Source: an uncultured Pelagibacteraceae bacterium (GTDB lineage Bacteria; Pseudomonadota; Alphaproteobacteria; Pelagibacterales; Pelagibacteraceae). Taken from it: a stretch of 60,940 nucleotides of DNA. The position numbers and the translations under genes were made by a program. The DNA is taken from positions 1 to 60,940 of the forward strand of contig CABZLS010000007.1 of the NCBI GenBank assembly GCA_902526645.1, read 5' to 3'. This document shows, piece by piece, positions 17,951 to 26,964 of the stretch (positions within the stretch are counted from its first letter, which is position 1; the number at the start of each line of letters is the position of its first letter). The notes under the pieces are model-generated. The model worked only from the letters and a program-made list of their open reading frames with translations. It was not told the DNA's origin and made no database searches.

Positions 17951-18799
17951 ATGAAATTATTACGATTAGGTGAAGTAGGATTTGAAAAACCAGCTTTAAT
18001 AGATGATGAAAATGATTATAGAGATTTATCATCAATCATAAAAGATTTAGATCCAGGAACTCTAAATTTTAATACTTTAGAAAAAATTAAAAGTACAGAT
18101 ATATCAAAACTTCCAAAACTTGACTCAAAACTTAGAATTGGTGCCTGTGTATCAAATCCTTCAAAGTTCATTGGAATTGGTTTAAACTTTAAAGATCATG
18201 CTGAGGAGCAAAATTTACCAATTCCTAAGGAACCAATTATTTTTTCAAAATTTACAAGCTGCATAACGGGACCAAATGATCCCATAGTTGTTCCTAAAGG
18301 ATCTAATCATACAGATTGGGAAGTTGAATTAGGTTTTGTTATTGGAAAAAAAGCACTAAATGTGAGTGTAGATGAAGCTTTAAATTATGTGTTAGGTTTC
18401 TTTTTAGTAAATGATGTTAGTGAAAGAGAATTTCAAAAAAATAGAGGATTAACTTGGGATAAAGGCAAGGGTTTTGATACATTTGGTCCGATAGGCCCAT
18501 ACATTGTTACAAAAGATGAATTACCAGATTTCCAAAAACTAAATATGTTTTTAAATGTGAATGGAAAAAGAATGCAAACTGGAAATACTGAAAAAATGAT
18601 TTTTGATATAAAAAATCTTGTTTCTTATATGAGTTCATGCATGAGTTTGCTTCCAGGGGATATTTGTTGTACCGGAACTCCCCCGGGAGTTGGCGAAAAT
18701 ATGAAACCACCTTATTTTTTAAAAGGGGGTGAGGAAGTAGTTTTAGGTATAGATAAGTTGGGTGAACAAAAGCATAAAGTTATTTCCTATAAAGATTAA
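17951..18799 (+). CDS. Fumarylacetoacetate hydrolase-family protein
   Basis: A 282-residue FAH-fold enzyme; members hydrolyse C-C bonds in 2,4-dioxo acids or hydrate/decarboxylate them. The metal-binding block is HTDWEVELGFVIGKKA with Glu/Glu, plus GIGLNFKDHAEEQN and the C-terminal DICCTGTPPGVG. The N-terminal about 65 residues form the usual extra domain. It is paired with the aldehyde dehydrogenase before it. Candidate activities are 2-keto-4-pentenoate hydratase-like or 2,4-diketo acid hydrolase. Confidence 0.87.
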   Translation: MKLLRLGEVGFEKPALIDDENDYRDLSSIIKDLDPGTLNFNTLEKIKSTDISKLPKLDSKLRIGACVSNPSKFIGIGLNFKDHAEEQNLPIPKEPIIFSKFTSCITGPNDPIVVPKGSNHTDWEVELGFVIGKKALNVSVDEALNYVLGFFLVNDVSEREFQKNRGLTWDKGKGFDTFGPIGPYIVTKDELPDFQKLNMFLNVNGKRMQTGNTEKMIFDIKNLVSYMSSCMSLLPGDICCTGTPPGVGENMKPPYFLKGGEEVVLGIDKLGEQKHKVISYKD

Positions 18800-18819
18800 A
18801 AAATAAGTATCAGAATTTA

Positions 18820-19527
18820 ATGATAGAATTGATTATTGCTTTTGGTGCTGGACTAATAAGTTTTTTGTCCCCATGTGTTTTACCGCTAATACCAGGTTAT
18901 ATTTCTTATATTTCTGGAAATTCAATTAATGAATTGATAGAAAAAAAAAGTGTTAATTTATTGCCAATATTTTTTTTCACATTAGGATTTTCTTTAGTCT
19001 TTGTTACTTTTGGAGCCGCTTCAACTTTTTTAGGACAAATTCTTTTAAAAAATTCATACGAACTAAGAATTGCAGCAGGATTGATAATTATAATATTGTC
19101 TCTTCATATTATTGGAATAATTAATATTAAATTTTTAAATTATGAGAAAAGGCTTCAAACTAATTTAAATAAAACTTTTTTAAGTTCAATTTTAATTGGC
19201 ATGGCTTTTGCATTTGGCTGGACACCTTGCATTGGCCCTATTCTAGGATCAATCTTAGTTTTAGCTGCGACAGAAAATAGCTTAAGTGAAGGTATACTAT
19301 TACTTTCATTTTATTCATTAGGCTTAGCAATTCCATTTATATTGTCAGGATATCTGATACAAAAGTTTTTGATTTTTTCAAAAAATTTTAAAAAAAATGT
19401 AAAAATAGTCTCAAAGATAGGTGGTATTATTTTATTAATTACAGGTATTTTGATTATTACTAATCATTTACAAATGTTAGGATATTATTTACTAAATGTT
19501 TTTCCATTTTTACAAAAATTTGGATAA
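18820..19527 (+). CDS. ccdA: Cytochrome c biogenesis protein CcdA
   Basis: A six-helix membrane protein that moves reducing power across the membrane for cytochrome c maturation. The two redox cysteines are in SFLSPCVLPLIPGYISY (about residue 19) and FGWTPCIGPILGS. At 235 residues it is the short CcdA form, not full DsbD. It lies in a run of plus-strand genes after the FAH gene, with 20 bases of spacing. Confidence 0.9.
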   Translation: MIELIIAFGAGLISFLSPCVLPLIPGYISYISGNSINELIEKKSVNLLPIFFFTLGFSLVFVTFGAASTFLGQILLKNSYELRIAAGLIIIILSLHIIGIINIKFLNYEKRLQTNLNKTFLSSILIGMAFAFGWTPCIGPILGSILVLAATENSLSEGILLLSFYSLGLAIPFILSGYLIQKFLIFSKNFKKNVKIVSKIGGIILLITGILIITNHLQMLGYYLLNVFPFLQKFG

Positions 19528-19533
19528 TTAAAT

Positions 19534-20115
19534 ATGAAAATTTATCAAATAGATTCTAGTGCAAGGAAAGAAGGATCAACTTCAAGAGCTTTAGCTAAAA
19601 AATTACTTAATAAGATTAAAAAACCTAACGATACTGTTGTTTACCGAGATCTTAATGATGAAATGGTTTTTGTGTCTGGTTTAACAGAGTCAGGAATGAA
19701 TATTGATAAGAAAGATCAAAATGAAAATCATAAAAAAATGTTTGAACTCTCAAATAAATTAGTAAAAGAGTTAAAAGAGAGTGATATAATTATTATTTCA
19801 GCGCCAATTTATAATTATGGACCTCCAGCTACCTTAAAAGCATGGTCAGATCTTGCCGCAAGAGTAGGAGAAACTTTTAAATTTAAGCCTAATGGAAGAA
19901 GAGAGGGTCTATTAAAGAATAAAAGAGCATATTTGGTAATTACCTCAGGTGGTACAAAGTTAAATAGCAAGGAAGATTTTTTAACACCATGGTTAAAATT
20001 TATTCTAAATTTTTTTGGTATTGAAAAAGTAGATGTAGTTAGTGCAGATCAAATGGCACTTGACTATGAAAGATCTATCCAAAATGCTGAAAAACAAATT
20101 GATAATTTAAATTAG
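19534..20115 (+). CDS. FMN-dependent NADH-azoreductase-like flavoprotein
   Basis: A 193-residue flavodoxin-fold NAD(P)H:quinone/azo oxidoreductase of the AzoR type. The FMN-binding N-terminus IDSSARKEGSTSRALAKK and the AzoR block APIYNYGPPATLKAWSD followed by GETFKF are clear. Such enzymes reduce quinones or azo dyes by two electrons and may protect against quinone stress. It follows ccdA by 6 bases. Confidence 0.87.
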   Translation: MKIYQIDSSARKEGSTSRALAKKLLNKIKKPNDTVVYRDLNDEMVFVSGLTESGMNIDKKDQNENHKKMFELSNKLVKELKESDIIIISAPIYNYGPPATLKAWSDLAARVGETFKFKPNGRREGLLKNKRAYLVITSGGTKLNSKEDFLTPWLKFILNFFGIEKVDVVSADQMALDYERSIQNAEKQIDNLN

Positions 20116-20117
20116 TT

Positions 20118-20405
20118 ATGAACAAATCTATTAAAACTGATGATGTAATATTTAATTTTTTTAAGCAAATTTGTGATGAAAAGGATGACGAAAAATGTGT
20201 AAAGTTAGGAAATGACTGGATTGAAGCAATGGAAAAAAATTTAGATAAAATGGAACATGATTTAGATGAAGCAGATAAATTAAAATTTAGTGATGACATC
20301 AGAAATAATCGAGATCATTTAGATAGTTTAAAAAATAAAGACTCCTCTGAATGGAGAGAGTACGCAACCAAATGTATGATTGAAATTATGGATAATAAAG
20401 TGTAA
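20118..20405 (+). CDS. Hypothetical protein, 95 residues
   Basis: A small acidic, helix-rich soluble protein with no signal peptide or membrane segment. It contains three cysteines (ICDEKDDEKC and TKCMIEI) and many Asp/Glu/Lys residues. It follows the azoreductase gene by 2 bases, so it is likely co-transcribed. I do not recognise the family. Confidence 0.75.
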   Translation: MNKSIKTDDVIFNFFKQICDEKDDEKCVKLGNDWIEAMEKNLDKMEHDLDEADKLKFSDDIRNNRDHLDSLKNKDSSEWREYATKCMIEIMDNKV

Positions 20406-20407
20406 TT

Positions 20408-20482
20408 TTATTTTAAGGGGTGTCTTAACAGACTGAGATTAAACCCTAAGAACCTGTCCGGTAATTCAGAAAGGGAAAAATG
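20408..20482 (+). promoter_or_regulatory. TPP riboswitch (THI element) upstream of thiV
   Basis: The conserved blocks appear in order: GGGGTG (20417-20422), CTGAGATT (20433-20440), ACCC (20443-20446), GAACCTG (20450-20456), CCGGTAAT and AAGGGA (20471-20476). GGGT pairs with ACCC (P2) and CTG with CAG (20454-20456 and 20467-20469) in a very short P4/P5 arm. ATTTT at 20410-20414 can pair with AAAAT that runs into the start codon, so ligand binding would mask the ribosome site (GGGA) and ATG of the next gene. In SAR11 a TPP riboswitch before thiV is known. Confidence 0.92.
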
Positions 20483-21919
20483 GATAATACATATTATTTA
20501 AGTCAATCAACCTCATTAATATTAGTTTTTATAATTAGTTTTATATTTGCTTTTTTAGGCATATATCATTCAAAAAAAAATCAAGGGCTCAATAATTATT
20601 TAACTGCCAATAGAAATATTGGATTATTTTCATTAACTACAAGCTTAACTGCCTCAGCATTAGGTGCATGGATATTATTTGGACCGGTCTCTGCTGCAAC
20701 TTGGGGAGGTATAGGTGCTATAATTGGTTATTCTTTAGGCACAGCATTTCCAATGTTTTTTCTGATTTATTTAGGAAAAAAAATAAGAAAAGAATTACCA
20801 AAAGGGTCTTCTTTGATTGAGTTTATGAGAAAAAAATTTGGAAAAAGTTTATTTAAGTTTGTTTTGCTTATGACCATTTTTTATATGTTTATTTTTCTAT
20901 GTGCTGAAGTGACTGCAGTGGCAGTTTTAATTAATTATATATCAGGTACTGAACTTTGGGTAACAGCTTTAATAGTATTATTATCTACATTAGCTTACAC
21001 TTTATACGGAGGTCTCAAAGCATCAATATTTACTGATAATATTCAAATGATTGTGATTGGTATTTTGTTATTAATTTCATTTATAACCATCTACTCATTC
21101 ACAGAGACTCAATTTTCTTTTGATTTTATTAAAGAAAAAAACCCCCATCTACTAAGTAGTTCTTATGTGCCAGGTTATACTGCTGGTTTAACTTTTTTTA
21201 TTGCAGTTGCGGCTACTAATTTATTTCATCAAGGAAATTGGCAGCGTGTTTATGCTGCAAAAAATTTTAAAACTTTGAAACAAAGTCTTATTATTTCATT
21301 TTTCATTATCATTCCTATTATTTTTTATATGGGTTTTTCTGGAATGGTTGCTTTTTCGATTGATCCAAATATTAGACCTGATCTAGGTTTTTTTTCATTA
21401 TTACTTAGAGAGCAAACAATTTTTTTATCACTTTTTATAATTACACTTGGTTTAGCTTTAACTATTTCAACTGTTGATACTTTAATAAATGCAATCTCAA
21501 GCCTGATTGTTGTTGATGGAAAAGCTACATTTGATTTTAAAAAAAAAACAAATTATTTAATTTTTTCTAGATATATAATCTTATTTTTATCAGTAGTTTG
21601 TTTTTTTATATCCTCAAAAGGATTAGATATTTTATATTTATTTTTATTAGCAGATTTATTTTGTTGTTCATTTGTTTTGACTGTATTTTATAGTTTTTAC
21701 AATAAAAGTATTTCAGAGAAAGCTGCTTATAGTTCAATTATGGTTGGTCTTATTGGAGGTTTTTTGATTTTTCCTACACCAGATTTCTCAAAAAGTTTGT
21801 TGGTTGGAATTTTGATACCTCAAGAATTTTTTGCGCCATTTATTAGTCAATCTTTATTATTTTTATCTTTTGTAGTAGCAACTTTTTTACCATTAATCGT
21901 GATTAAAGCTAAAAAGTAG
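20480..21919 (+). CDS. thiV: Sodium:solute symporter, ThiV-type thiamine-precursor transporter
   Basis: A 479-residue SSS-family symporter with about 13 hydrophobic helices. The early block SLTASALGAWILFGPVSAA and the later VAATNLFHQGNWQRVYAA are family-typical sodium/substrate regions. Position directly behind a TPP riboswitch identifies it as the SAR11 ThiV transporter, proposed to take up the pyrimidine precursor HMP (or a related form) since SAR11 cells lack full thiamine synthesis. Substrate identity comes from context, not sequence alone. Confidence 0.88.
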   Translation: MDNTYYLSQSTSLILVFIISFIFAFLGIYHSKKNQGLNNYLTANRNIGLFSLTTSLTASALGAWILFGPVSAATWGGIGAIIGYSLGTAFPMFFLIYLGKKIRKELPKGSSLIEFMRKKFGKSLFKFVLLMTIFYMFIFLCAEVTAVAVLINYISGTELWVTALIVLLSTLAYTLYGGLKASIFTDNIQMIVIGILLLISFITIYSFTETQFSFDFIKEKNPHLLSSSYVPGYTAGLTFFIAVAATNLFHQGNWQRVYAAKNFKTLKQSLIISFFIIIPIIFYMGFSGMVAFSIDPNIRPDLGFFSLLLREQTIFLSLFIITLGLALTISTVDTLINAISSLIVVDGKATFDFKKKTNYLIFSRYIILFLSVVCFFISSKGLDILYLFLLADLFCCSFVLTVFYSFYNKSISEKAAYSSIMVGLIGGFLIFPTPDFSKSLLVGILIPQEFFAPFISQSLLFLSFVVATFLPLIVIKAKK

Positions 21920-21969
21920 TAATATAAGTCAATTGTATTACTAAAATTAGTAGTTATATATTTGTTTCA

Positions 21970-22905
21970 ATGATAGAAGATCAAATAGTAATAAATAATT
22001 TATCAAAAGTTTATGATAATGGATTTAATGCTCTAAAGAATATTAATCTTAACATTAAAAAGGGTGAAATTTTTGCAATGCTTGGTCCTAATGGAGCTGG
22101 CAAAACAACTTTAATAAGTATTATCTGCGGAATAGTAAATCCAACCTCTGGAAAAGTTAGTGTGGATGATTATGACATTATTAATGATTACAGAAAAACA
22201 AGATCGAAAATAGGATTGGTACCTCAAGAACTAACCTTAGAACAATTTGAAACAGTATTTAATAATGTATCTTATTCTAGAGGCCTTTATGGAAAAAAAC
22301 CTAATCCTAGCCATATAGAAAAGATTTTAAAACAATTAAGTCTGTGGGATAAAAAAGATCTTAGACTGAGACAATTATCAGGTGGAATGAAACGAAGAGT
22401 TTTAATTGCAAAAGCGTTATCTCATGAACCTTCAATCTTGTTTTTAGATGAGCCTACAGCAGGCGTAGATGTTGAGTTAAGAAAAGATATGTGGAAAATA
22501 GTAGAAAATTTGAGAAAGACTGGTGTAACTATTATTCTAACAACTCATTACATTGAGGAAGCAGAAGCAATTGCCGATCGAGTCGGCGTAATAAATCAAG
22601 GAGAGATTATTGTAGTAGATGATACAAAAGAATTATTAAAGAAAATGGGACATAAAAAATTAACAGTAGAATTACAAGAAAATATAAATGAAATTCCTTC
22701 ATCGCTTAGTAAATATAATTTATCATTAGGAACAAATAAAATGAGTTTAGATTATACTTATAATGTTCAAGCCAAGCAAACAGGTATTACAAATTTATTA
22801 CAAGATTTAAAAGATGCAGGTTTAAAATTAAAAGACTTAAAAACAGAGCAAAGCACATTAGAAAAAATTTTTGTTAGTTTGGTAAAGGAAAAAAATGAAA
22901 ATTAA
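21970..22905 (+). CDS. ABC transporter ATP-binding protein (ABC-2 type exporter)
   Basis: A 311-residue ATPase with Walker [10 protein letters not shown] (39-47), signature LSGGMKRR, Walker [13 protein letters not shown] and switch His in TTHYIEEAE. The C-terminal about 80 residues form the extra domain common in NodI/YadG-type exporters. It overlaps the permease gene by 11 bases, so the two form one complex. The substrate is unknown. Confidence 0.92.
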   Translation: MIEDQIVINNLSKVYDNGFNALKNINLNIKKGEIFAMLGPNGAGKTTLISIICGIVNPTSGKVSVDDYDIINDYRKTRSKIGLVPQELTLEQFETVFNNVSYSRGLYGKKPNPSHIEKILKQLSLWDKKDLRLRQLSGGMKRRVLIAKALSHEPSILFLDEPTAGVDVELRKDMWKIVENLRKTGVTIILTTHYIEEAEAIADRVGVINQGEIIVVDDTKELLKKMGHKKLTVELQENINEIPSSLSKYNLSLGTNKMSLDYTYNVQAKQTGITNLLQDLKDAGLKLKDLKTEQSTLEKIFVSLVKEKNEN

Positions 22906-23662
22906 CTATTTGGCATTAAAAGCAATATATCTTCATGAAATGGATAGGTTCAGAAGAACATTAACTCAATCTTTATTATCCCCTGTATTAACTACTTCAC
23001 TTTATTTTATTGTTTTTGGTTCTGTTATTGGTGGCTATGTTGAAAAAATAGATGGAATAAGTTATGGATCTTATATTGTTCCAGGTTTATTGATGTTAAC
23101 TTTATTAACCCAGTCAATAAGCAACACATCATTTGGAATTTTTTTTCCAAAATTTAACGGAACAATTTATGAAATACTTGCAGCACCAATTTCAACTTTT
23201 GAGATAGTACTTGCTTTTGTTGGAGCTGGAGCAACGAAAACATTAATTGTAAGTATTGTTATATTTATAACCTCATTATTTTTTGTAGATGTCCAAGTTA
23301 AGTTCCCTTTATTGATGATTTTTCTACTTATCTTAGTAGCATTTACTTTTGCATTATTTGGTTTCTTAATAGGTTTGATAAGTTCTGATTTTGAACAAAT
23401 GTCAATTATTCCAACTTTATTTATAACACCGATGGTATTTTTAGGAGGTAGTTTATACTCATTAGAGATGCTCCCACCTTTCTGGCAAGCAGTTACTTAC
23501 TTTAATCCAGTAGTTTATTTGATTAATGGATTAAGATTTTCTTTTTATGGAGTTTCTGACTTTAATATATGGATAAGTATTGGAACAATGATTTCTTTTT
23601 TATTGGTTTGTGTAACTATTGTTACAGTGCTTTTGAAAAAAGGCTACAATATTAAATCTTAA
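22895..23662 (+). CDS. ABC-2 type permease
   Basis: A 255-residue permease of the NodJ/YadH ABC-2 family with six hydrophobic helices. A family motif is seen as [21 protein letters not shown] followed by [11 protein letters not shown] (split here; residues about 179-211). It pairs with the ATPase encoded immediately before it. The exported compound cannot be inferred. Confidence 0.9.
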   Translation: MKINYLALKAIYLHEMDRFRRTLTQSLLSPVLTTSLYFIVFGSVIGGYVEKIDGISYGSYIVPGLLMLTLLTQSISNTSFGIFFPKFNGTIYEILAAPISTFEIVLAFVGAGATKTLIVSIVIFITSLFFVDVQVKFPLLMIFLLILVAFTFALFGFLIGLISSDFEQMSIIPTLFITPMVFLGGSLYSLEMLPPFWQAVTYFNPVVYLINGLRFSFYGVSDFNIWISIGTMISFLLVCVTIVTVLLKKGYNIKS

Positions 23663-23686
23663 CTGACCCATTTCTGGGCCAGTTAA
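23659..23686. terminator. Stem-loop at the end of the ABC permease gene
   Basis: TTAACTGACCC (23659-23669) and GGGCCAGTTAA (23676-23686) pair over 11 positions with one mismatch and a 6-base loop. The permease stop codon lies in the left arm. It separates the converging permease and aceA genes. Only weak T-rich sequence flanks it, so termination strength is uncertain. Confidence 0.6.
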
Positions 23687-23717
23687 AACTACTAATATAC
23701 CAAGAGGAATTGTTTTA

Positions 23718-24992
23718 TTAGAATTGTTCGGACTCTGTTGAGCCATCCATTGCCGTTGTTGAGCTTTGTCCACTACTTATAGTATTGGAAACCGCATCAA
23801 AATAAGAAGTACCAACTTCTCTTTGATGTTTTACACTAGTGTAACCATCTTTTTCACGAGCAAATTCTTGTTCTTGAATTTTTGAATAAGCAGTCATACC
23901 TTCTTTCTTATATTTTTCTGCTAATTCAAAAATTGCAATATTTTGAGTATGAAATCCAGCTAAAGTAATAAATTGAAATTTATACCCCATTTTACTTATC
24001 TCCTTTTGAAAAGAAGCAATTTCATCATCTGATAAATGTTTTTTCCAATTAAAAGAAGGTGAGCAATTATATGCCAAAAGTTTTCCTGGAAATTTTTCAT
24101 TAATAGCATCAGCAAATTTTTTGGCTTCCTCTAAATTAGGAGTAGCAGTTTCACACCAAATTAAATCTGAATATGGAGCATAAGCTAGACCTCTAGATAT
24201 TGCTTGGTCAATACCCGCTTTAACATAATAAAATCCCTCTGGAGATCTTTCACCAGTTAAAAAAGATTTATCATTTTCATCATAATCATTAGTAATTAGT
24301 TTTGCAGCATTAGCATCAGTCCTTGCTAATATAATCAATGGAACATTAGCTATATCAGCCGCTAATCTTGCAGCTTTGAGATTTTTTATCATTGTACCAG
24401 TTGGAACAAGAACTTTACCTCCCATATGACCACATTTTTTTTCACTAGCTAATTGATCTTCAAAATGTACTCCCGCAGCCCCTGCTTTTATAAATTTTTT
24501 TGTAAGCTCAAAAACGTTTAGAGGACCACCAAATCCAGCCTCACCATCAGCAATGATGGGCAACATATAATCTATTTTTTTTTCTTCTTTCATGTCGCCA
24601 TCAATTACTTCCATATGTTGAATTTGATCAGCTCTAATTAATGCATTATTCATAGACTCAACTAGTTTTGGTGCACTATCATAAGGATATAAAGATTGAT
24701 CCGGATACATTTCACCAGCACTATTAGCATCAGCTGCTACTTGCCATCCACTTAAATAAATTGCCTTTAATCCTGCTTTTGCATGTTGTACAGCATGGTT
24801 ACCCGATAAAGATCCAAGTGTATTTATATAGGGTTCAGAGTTTAATAAACTCCATAATTTTTTTGATTGATGGTTGCATAGTGAAAATTCAATTTTTAAG
24901 GAACCTCTAAGTCTTTCAACATCATCTGGGGTATAATCTCTCTTAATCCCAGCAAATCTTTTTAGGTCGTATGAGATATTTTCAGCACTCAT
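23718..24992 (-). CDS. aceA: Isocitrate lyase AceA
   Basis: It splits isocitrate to succinate and glyoxylate in the glyoxylate shunt. The active-site loop KKCGHMGGKVLVPT with the catalytic Cys and the PEP-mutase-superfamily blocks YPDQSLYP and IADGEAGFGG are clear, as are NCSPSFNW and FQFITLAGFH. The 424-residue length is that of standard bacterial enzymes. An AGGA ribosome site stands 7 bases before the ATG. It is preceded on the same strand by a 53-codon gene and is divergent from a RamB/ScfR-type regulator, the likely controller. Malate synthase is not in this window. Confidence 0.96.
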   Translation of the reverse strand: MSAENISYDLKRFAGIKRDYTPDDVERLRGSLKIEFSLCNHQSKKLWSLLNSEPYINTLGSLSGNHAVQHAKAGLKAIYLSGWQVAADANSAGEMYPDQSLYPYDSAPKLVESMNNALIRADQIQHMEVIDGDMKEEKKIDYMLPIIADGEAGFGGPLNVFELTKKFIKAGAAGVHFEDQLASEKKCGHMGGKVLVPTGTMIKNLKAARLAADIANVPLIILARTDANAAKLITNDYDENDKSFLTGERSPEGFYYVKAGIDQAISRGLAYAPYSDLIWCETATPNLEEAKKFADAINEKFPGKLLAYNCSPSFNWKKHLSDDEIASFQKEISKMGYKFQFITLAGFHTQNIAIFELAEKYKKEGMTAYSKIQEQEFAREKDGYTSVKHQREVGTSYFDAVSNTISSGQSSTTAMDGSTESEQF

Positions 24993-25057
24993 TAACTATC
25001 CTATCTACTCAATCTGTATTAGCTTTTAATGAAATTAAAGTTTAAAATGAACGATTA

Positions 25058-25219
25058 TTAGTTTGAGTCGTTTAGGGTCTCAACTAGATCTTTCATTCCA
25101 CTTGAACCCCAATCACAATGGTCATCTCTCATGTAGATCCCTCTGTTATTATGCTCAGCAAGATCTTTATTGTTTATGATTTGAGCCTCATTATTGCTAT
25201 TAATTAATTTATCGTACAT
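25058..25219 (-). CDS. Small hypothetical protein, 53 residues, upstream of aceA
   Basis: An intact 53-codon ORF on the same strand as aceA, ending 65 bases before the aceA start. The protein begins MYDKLINSNN and contains DLAEHNNRGIYMRDDHCDWG near its middle. It is hydrophilic, acidic and without a membrane segment, and it has a single cysteine. No strong ribosome site is visible. It probably shares the aceA promoter because the only larger gap is upstream of it. I do not recognise the family; co-expression with the glyoxylate shunt is an inference. Confidence 0.65.
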   Translation of the reverse strand: MYDKLINSNNEAQIINNKDLAEHNNRGIYMRDDHCDWGSSGMKDLVETLNDSN

Positions 25220-25241
25220 GTAAATCTTATAATTTACTAAA

Positions 25242-25314
25242 TTTACAAAATCTATAAAAAATTAAAAAAAGGTTGTAAACTAAAGAAAAAAATTGTAAAA
25301 ATAAATTTACAAAA
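25242..25314. promoter_or_regulatory. Cluster of TTTACAAA/TTGTAAA motifs between aceA operon and its regulator
   Basis: Four related half-sites occur in 73 bases: TTTACAAAA at 25242-25250, TTGTAAA at 25273-25279, TTGTAAA at 25293-25299 and TTTACAAAA at 25306-25314. The last two face each other and form an inverted repeat around 25302. RamB-type regulators of isocitrate lyase in actinobacteria bind a TTTGCAAA-like site, so this cluster is a good candidate operator for the divergent regulator gene and the aceA operon. Confidence 0.55.
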
Positions 25315-25330
25315 TTTACTATTTGAAAAT

Positions 25331-26764
25331 ATGAGTCAATTAAACCTAAAAATTGGTCCAAAAATCAAGGCTTTTAGACGTCAATTAGGTCTTCAAGCAA
25401 ATAAATTAGCTGAAGAATTAAATATATCACCTAGCTATTTAAATCTAATTGAGGGTGGAAAAAGAAAAATTGATGGTGATTTGTTACTTAAAATTTGTGA
25501 AAAATTAAACTTAGAACTTTCACAACTTACCTCTAAAACAGATATTAATTTAGAAAATACTTTATCAGAAATTTTGGATGATAAATTGTTTGAAGATTTA
25601 GATATCCTAGGACCTGAGGTAAAAGATTTAGTTAGTACTAATCCGAAAATTGGTAAGGCAATTGTAAGATTGGGCGATATTTTAAAAAAAAAAGATCATG
25701 AGTTAGTTAACAAAATAGAGAAAATTTCTGGAAAAATTGTTGATAACAGAAAAAATTCATTTCCAGGAGAAGTAATTTCTGATTTTTTGCAAGAAAATAA
25801 AAACTATTTTCCAAAATTGGAGGAATTTGCAAATAAAATCTTTGAAAAGGTTCAGAAAAATAATCGTACAAGATATGTAGCTCTATGTGATTATCTGAGG
25901 TCTGAATATAAAATCAAAGTGATAGACATAATTCCAGAGGAAGATAAGCCTTTTTCAAAAATTTATAACAAAAACAAAAAAGAGCTTTTATTAAGCGACT
26001 ATAGCTCTTTAGAAACAAAAAAGCTTCATGCTGCTGCTCAAATAGCACAAGAAGGAGCCATCAAAGAAATTGAAGATTATCTATCCAAATTTACTTTTCC
26101 ATCAGAAGAATCAAAAAAATTAACTAAAATCGCTCTATTAAATTATTGTGGTGCAGCAATATTGATGCCATACAAACTTTTTCATTCTGAATGTAAAAGA
26201 TTAAAATATGATTTAGAATTATTACAAAATACTTTCGCAACATCTTTCGAACAAGTAGCTCATAGAGTAACTTGTTTACAAGATCCAAAATTACCAGGAA
26301 TACCATTCCATTTTTTAAGAGTAGATATGGCTGGAAATATTTCAAAAAGATTTTCCCTATCTGGTATTGAAATTCCAAGATACGGAGGTGCATGCCCGAG
26401 ATGGAATGTTTATTCAGCTTTTACGAGGCCAGGAGTTATTCAAAGTGCAGTAAGTAAAATGACCAACGGGGAAAAATATGTTTGTATTGCTAGAACTGTT
26501 GAAAAAGGAATTGGCAGATTTGGTAGAGCAAAAAGTATTTTATCTATCGGATTAGGCTGTGAAGCAAAATATGCCAAGGATTTTGTCTATACTGAAAATG
26601 TAAATTTGAGTGAAAAATCATCAGAAATTCCTATAGGTGTGTCATGTAGAACCTGTGATAGATTAGACTGTTCTCAAAGAGCTTTTCCTCCCTTACACAA
26701 AAAATTTGATGTAGATATTAATTTAAGAGGCGTTTCAGTTTATGTTAGTGATAAAAAGAGCTAG
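25331..26764 (+). CDS. XRE/ScfR-family regulator (RamB-like)
   Basis: A 477-residue transcription regulator. Residues about 8-62 form an XRE helix-turn-helix (IKAFRRQLGLQANKLAEELN, then ISPSYLNLIEGGKRKI). The middle (about 180-300) resembles a degenerate DUF955/IrrE region, with LHAAAQIAQEG where a peptidase would have its zinc motif. The C-terminal short-chain fatty acyl regulator domain carries the hallmark SCRTCDRLDCSQRAFPP. Relatives such as RamB control acetate, propionate and glyoxylate-shunt genes. The divergent aceA gene is therefore the natural target. Confidence 0.88.
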   Translation: MSQLNLKIGPKIKAFRRQLGLQANKLAEELNISPSYLNLIEGGKRKIDGDLLLKICEKLNLELSQLTSKTDINLENTLSEILDDKLFEDLDILGPEVKDLVSTNPKIGKAIVRLGDILKKKDHELVNKIEKISGKIVDNRKNSFPGEVISDFLQENKNYFPKLEEFANKIFEKVQKNNRTRYVALCDYLRSEYKIKVIDIIPEEDKPFSKIYNKNKKELLLSDYSSLETKKLHAAAQIAQEGAIKEIEDYLSKFTFPSEESKKLTKIALLNYCGAAILMPYKLFHSECKRLKYDLELLQNTFATSFEQVAHRVTCLQDPKLPGIPFHFLRVDMAGNISKRFSLSGIEIPRYGGACPRWNVYSAFTRPGVIQSAVSKMTNGEKYVCIARTVEKGIGRFGRAKSILSIGLGCEAKYAKDFVYTENVNLSEKSSEIPIGVSCRTCDRLDCSQRAFPPLHKKFDVDINLRGVSVYVSDKKS

Positions 26765-26775
26765 TTTTTTTTGAG

Positions 26776-26940
26776 ATGTTTAAATTTATCATCCCTGCTT
26801 TAATTATTTTTTTATTAGTTCTTTTTTGGGAAAAAATAAATGATGCAGTATATAAAAATTTTAATGTAAAAATAAATTATTTTGCACTATTAATATTTTT
26901 AATAGTTTTAGGAATAATTCTTATTTTGTTATATTTTTAG
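26776..26940 (+). CDS. Small membrane protein, 54 residues
   Basis: A 54-codon ORF between the ScfR regulator and a GNAT-like gene. It has two hydrophobic stretches (about residues 3-18 and 36-54) joined by a charged loop EKINDAVYKNFNVK, so it looks like a two-helix membrane protein with both ends on the same side. No ribosome site is obvious. The gene is too short for family recognition. Confidence 0.55.
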   Translation: MFKFIIPALIIFLLVLFWEKINDAVYKNFNVKINYFALLIFLIVLGIILILLYF

Positions 26941-26964
26941 TATGATGAAAACATAATTTTTAAA

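Noticed and set aside
24993-25057. Glycine riboswitch before aceA
   Set aside because: SAR11 uses one before malate synthase, but no glycine-riboswitch core is seen in this gap.
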